Positions 48,868 to 50,166 of a stretch of DNA of 50,166 nt are shown piece by piece; position 1 is the first letter of the stretch; each line of letters starts with the position of its first letter. The notes below the pieces were generated by a model that ran no database searches, had not been told where the DNA came from, and saw nothing but the letters and a program-made list of their open reading frames with translations. The DNA is from CAZVYN01 sp964631125 (GTDB taxonomy: Bacteria > Eisenbacteria > RBG-16-71-46 > CAIMUX01), in contig CAZVYN010000025.1 in assembly GCA_964631125.1 (NCBI GenBank), positions 1 to 50,166 on the forward strand, in the 5' to 3' direction. A program made the translations under genes and the position numbers.

Positions 48868-50166
48868 GGTTGTTCCCCTCCTGCGGCTTCCGACTTCCGG
48901 ACCGAATCGGCGAAGTCCCGATAGAGTCGCACCAACTCCTGCGCCATCGGGTCGTTCGCCGCCTGCGTCTTGCCCCAACGCTCGACCATCGCCACGGCTT
49001 CGTCTCGCTTTCCCTGCACTTCCCAGAGGAAGGAAGCGACGTCCTGCACCACCTCGATGTTGTCCGGCGCGAGCGCGAGCAGCGATCGATACTCGACTTC
49101 CGCCTCGTCGCTACGACGCAGCGCCTCCAGCGTGCGGGCCAGATAGCGCACCGCCGTCAGATCGTTCGGCGAGGTCTGCACGATCTGCCGCAGGATCGGC
49201 TCCGCCTCGGCGAAGCGTCCCGCGCGCATCAAGACGATGGCGCGCGACGATTGGACGTTTCGCGAGTTGGGCGCGACTTCGTTGGCCGCGTCGATCGCCT
49301 CCATCGCCTCCGCGTCGCGACCCTCCGCCAACAGTCCCTCGGCCGCCCGCAGCCACGCGGCCGCATAGTTCTGGCTGAGTCTGCGGCTGTTCTCGTCCTT
49401 GTAGACGCTGTCGTCGTACTTCCCCTCGGCGGTCAAGAGCCCGCGGTACTGGTAGACGTTCTTCAGGTTGTGCAACGTCTTCTCGACGTCGACCCGCTCC
49501 CCGCCCGGGACCGACTCGCGGAGCGCGAAGGCGAGCCCTTCCATCACCATCCGATTCTCCAAGCCCATCGTCTCGGGCACGGTCACGGCGATGTAGAGGG
49601 GTCGCCGTCCCGCCTCGCGCTGCACGATCTGTCGCACCGCGAGATCACGCACGTAGACGACCTGGTCATCCTCCGTCAGGTACGGGCGAAGCCGACTGAT
49701 TTCCTCATCGGTCCACCCGACGTCCACGTCGAACTGGTCGCGGATCTGCCTGATGTACCAGTCGGTGTTGAGCAGGCTCAGGTTGGCCACCGTCACGTCC
49801 GGTCGAATGTTCTCCACGAACTGCAGATACCAGAGCGGGAAGGTGTCGTTGTCACCGTTGGTGAAGAGGATGGCGTTGGGCGCGAGCGGTTGCAGGAGGT
49901 TGTACGCCAGGTTGCGGGCCAGATAGTTCTCGGTGCGATCTTTCGTGAACCGGAAGTGCTCCATCGTGCGAAACGGCATGGCGGCAAGCCCGAGGCCAGC
50001 GAGGAGCACGGCCCAATGCGGCCAACGCACGCGAGCGGACACAGCGAAGGCGGGCGACGCCGTCGACGCGGGCGACACCGTCGACGGCGCGGGGAACGCC
50101 AGCCGCACGTTCTCCAAAAGCGTCGCCGCCCCGAGTCCGATCCAGACGGCGAAGAACTGGAAGCTG
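48864..50166 (-). CDS. DUF2723 (O-mannosyltransferase-like) protein, C-terminal part, cut by the window edge
   Basis: The frame is open to the right edge, so only the last 434 codons are seen. The visible start is two hydrophobic segments (FQFFAVWIGLGAATLL and WAVLLAGLGLAAMPF), then the characteristic DUF2723 block NYLARNLAYNLLQPLAPNAI, LFTNGDNDTFPLWYLQFVE and VANLSLLNTDWYIRQIRDQF. The C-terminal 170 residues are TPR repeats (NSRNVQSSRAIVLMRAGRFA). DUF2723 proteins are polytopic GT-C-fold membrane enzymes; the human relative TMEM260 is an O-mannosyltransferase. With a DPM1-like synthase in the same operon, a polyprenyl-phosphate-sugar donor is likely, by inference. The stop overlaps the epimerase start. 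Confidence 0.88.
   Translation of the reverse strand, partial: SFQFFAVWIGLGAATLLENVRLAFPAPSTVSPASTASPAFAVSARVRWPHWAVLLAGLGLAAMPFRTMEHFRFTKDRTENYLARNLAYNLLQPLAPNAILFTNGDNDTFPLWYLQFVENIRPDVTVANLSLLNTDWYIRQIRDQFDVDVGWTDEEISRLRPYLTEDDQVVYVRDLAVRQIVQREAGRRPLYIAVTVPETMGLENRMVMEGLAFALRESVPGGERVDVEKTLHNLKNVYQYRGLLTAEGKYDDSVYKDENSRRLSQNYAAAWLRAAEGLLAEGRDAEAMEAIDAANEVAPNSRNVQSSRAIVLMRAGRFAEAEPILRQIVQTSPNDLTAVRYLARTLEALRRSDEAEVEYRSLLALAPDNIEVVQDVASFLWEVQGKRDEAVAMVERWGKTQAANDPMAQELVRLYRDFADSVRKSEAAGGEQP

Overview
High-GC bacterial chromosome fragment, gene-dense and almost entirely coded on the minus strand. Only two genes lie on the plus strand: a PP2C-type phosphatase and rpmB. I see no tRNA, rRNA, CRISPR array, insertion sequence or phage gene. 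The organism looks like a flagellated, diderm-type bacterium (flgA, flgH and flgI give P- and L-rings; MurE carries a DNPR motif suggesting meso-DAP peptidoglycan). A FlgD-Ig-like C-terminal domain on a secreted propeller protein, a DUF2723/TPR protein and an MglA-like GTPase together suggest an uncultivated FCB-type or deltaproteobacteria-like lineage (for example Eisenbacteria, Krumholzibacteriota or Latescibacteria). That placement is an inference from gene content only.

Layout. (1) 1-8.4 kb: late flagellar operon flgF-flgG-flgA-flgH-flgI-flgJ-flgN-flgK-flgL-fliW, running off the left edge inside a repeat-extended fliW tail, with a weak sigma-54-like element upstream. (2) 8.6-12.4 kb: a divergent PDZ/multi-TM/GAF/SpoIIE phosphatase, a convergent methyltransferase, then a 360-bp gap. 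(3) 12.4-19.6 kb: mglA-like GTPase, TPR-trpA-uppP coupled operon, recG, and divergent rpmB followed by a large palindromic terminator. (4) 19.9-39.35 kb: a complete dcw (division and cell wall) cluster in the order mraZ, STAS-like gene, rsmH, ftsL, ftsI (with PASTA domains), a fused murE-murF, mraY, murD, ftsW, murG, murC, ftsQ, ftsA, ftsZ, TPR gene. murB and ddl are absent from it. (5) 39.5-50.2 kb: a glycan operon with a DUF2723 GT-C-type protein (cut by the right edge), an NAD-dependent epimerase, a membrane GT2, a UDP-xylose synthase-like decarboxylase, a polyprenyl-phosphate-mannose synthase-like GT2, a GT2 fused to a degenerate polyprenyl-glycosylphosphotransferase, a secreted beta-propeller protein and a GT4.

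How the genes work together. The flagellar genes cover distal rod, rings, rod chaperone/muramidase, hook-filament junction and the FliW flagellin-homeostasis factor. The dcw genes take UDP-MurNAc through the ligase steps, lipid I/II formation and septal synthesis; uppP recycles the lipid carrier used both here and by the glycan operon. The glycan operon makes lipid-linked sugars (two GT2 synthases) from nucleotide sugars (epimerase, decarboxylase). It also carries a DUF2723 protein related to O-mannosyltransferases, so a lipid-linked-sugar to protein glycosylation system is the most interesting hypothesis here. Translational coupling through GTGA overlaps is unusually common throughout the window.

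All calls come from reading motifs by eye; no similarity search was run.
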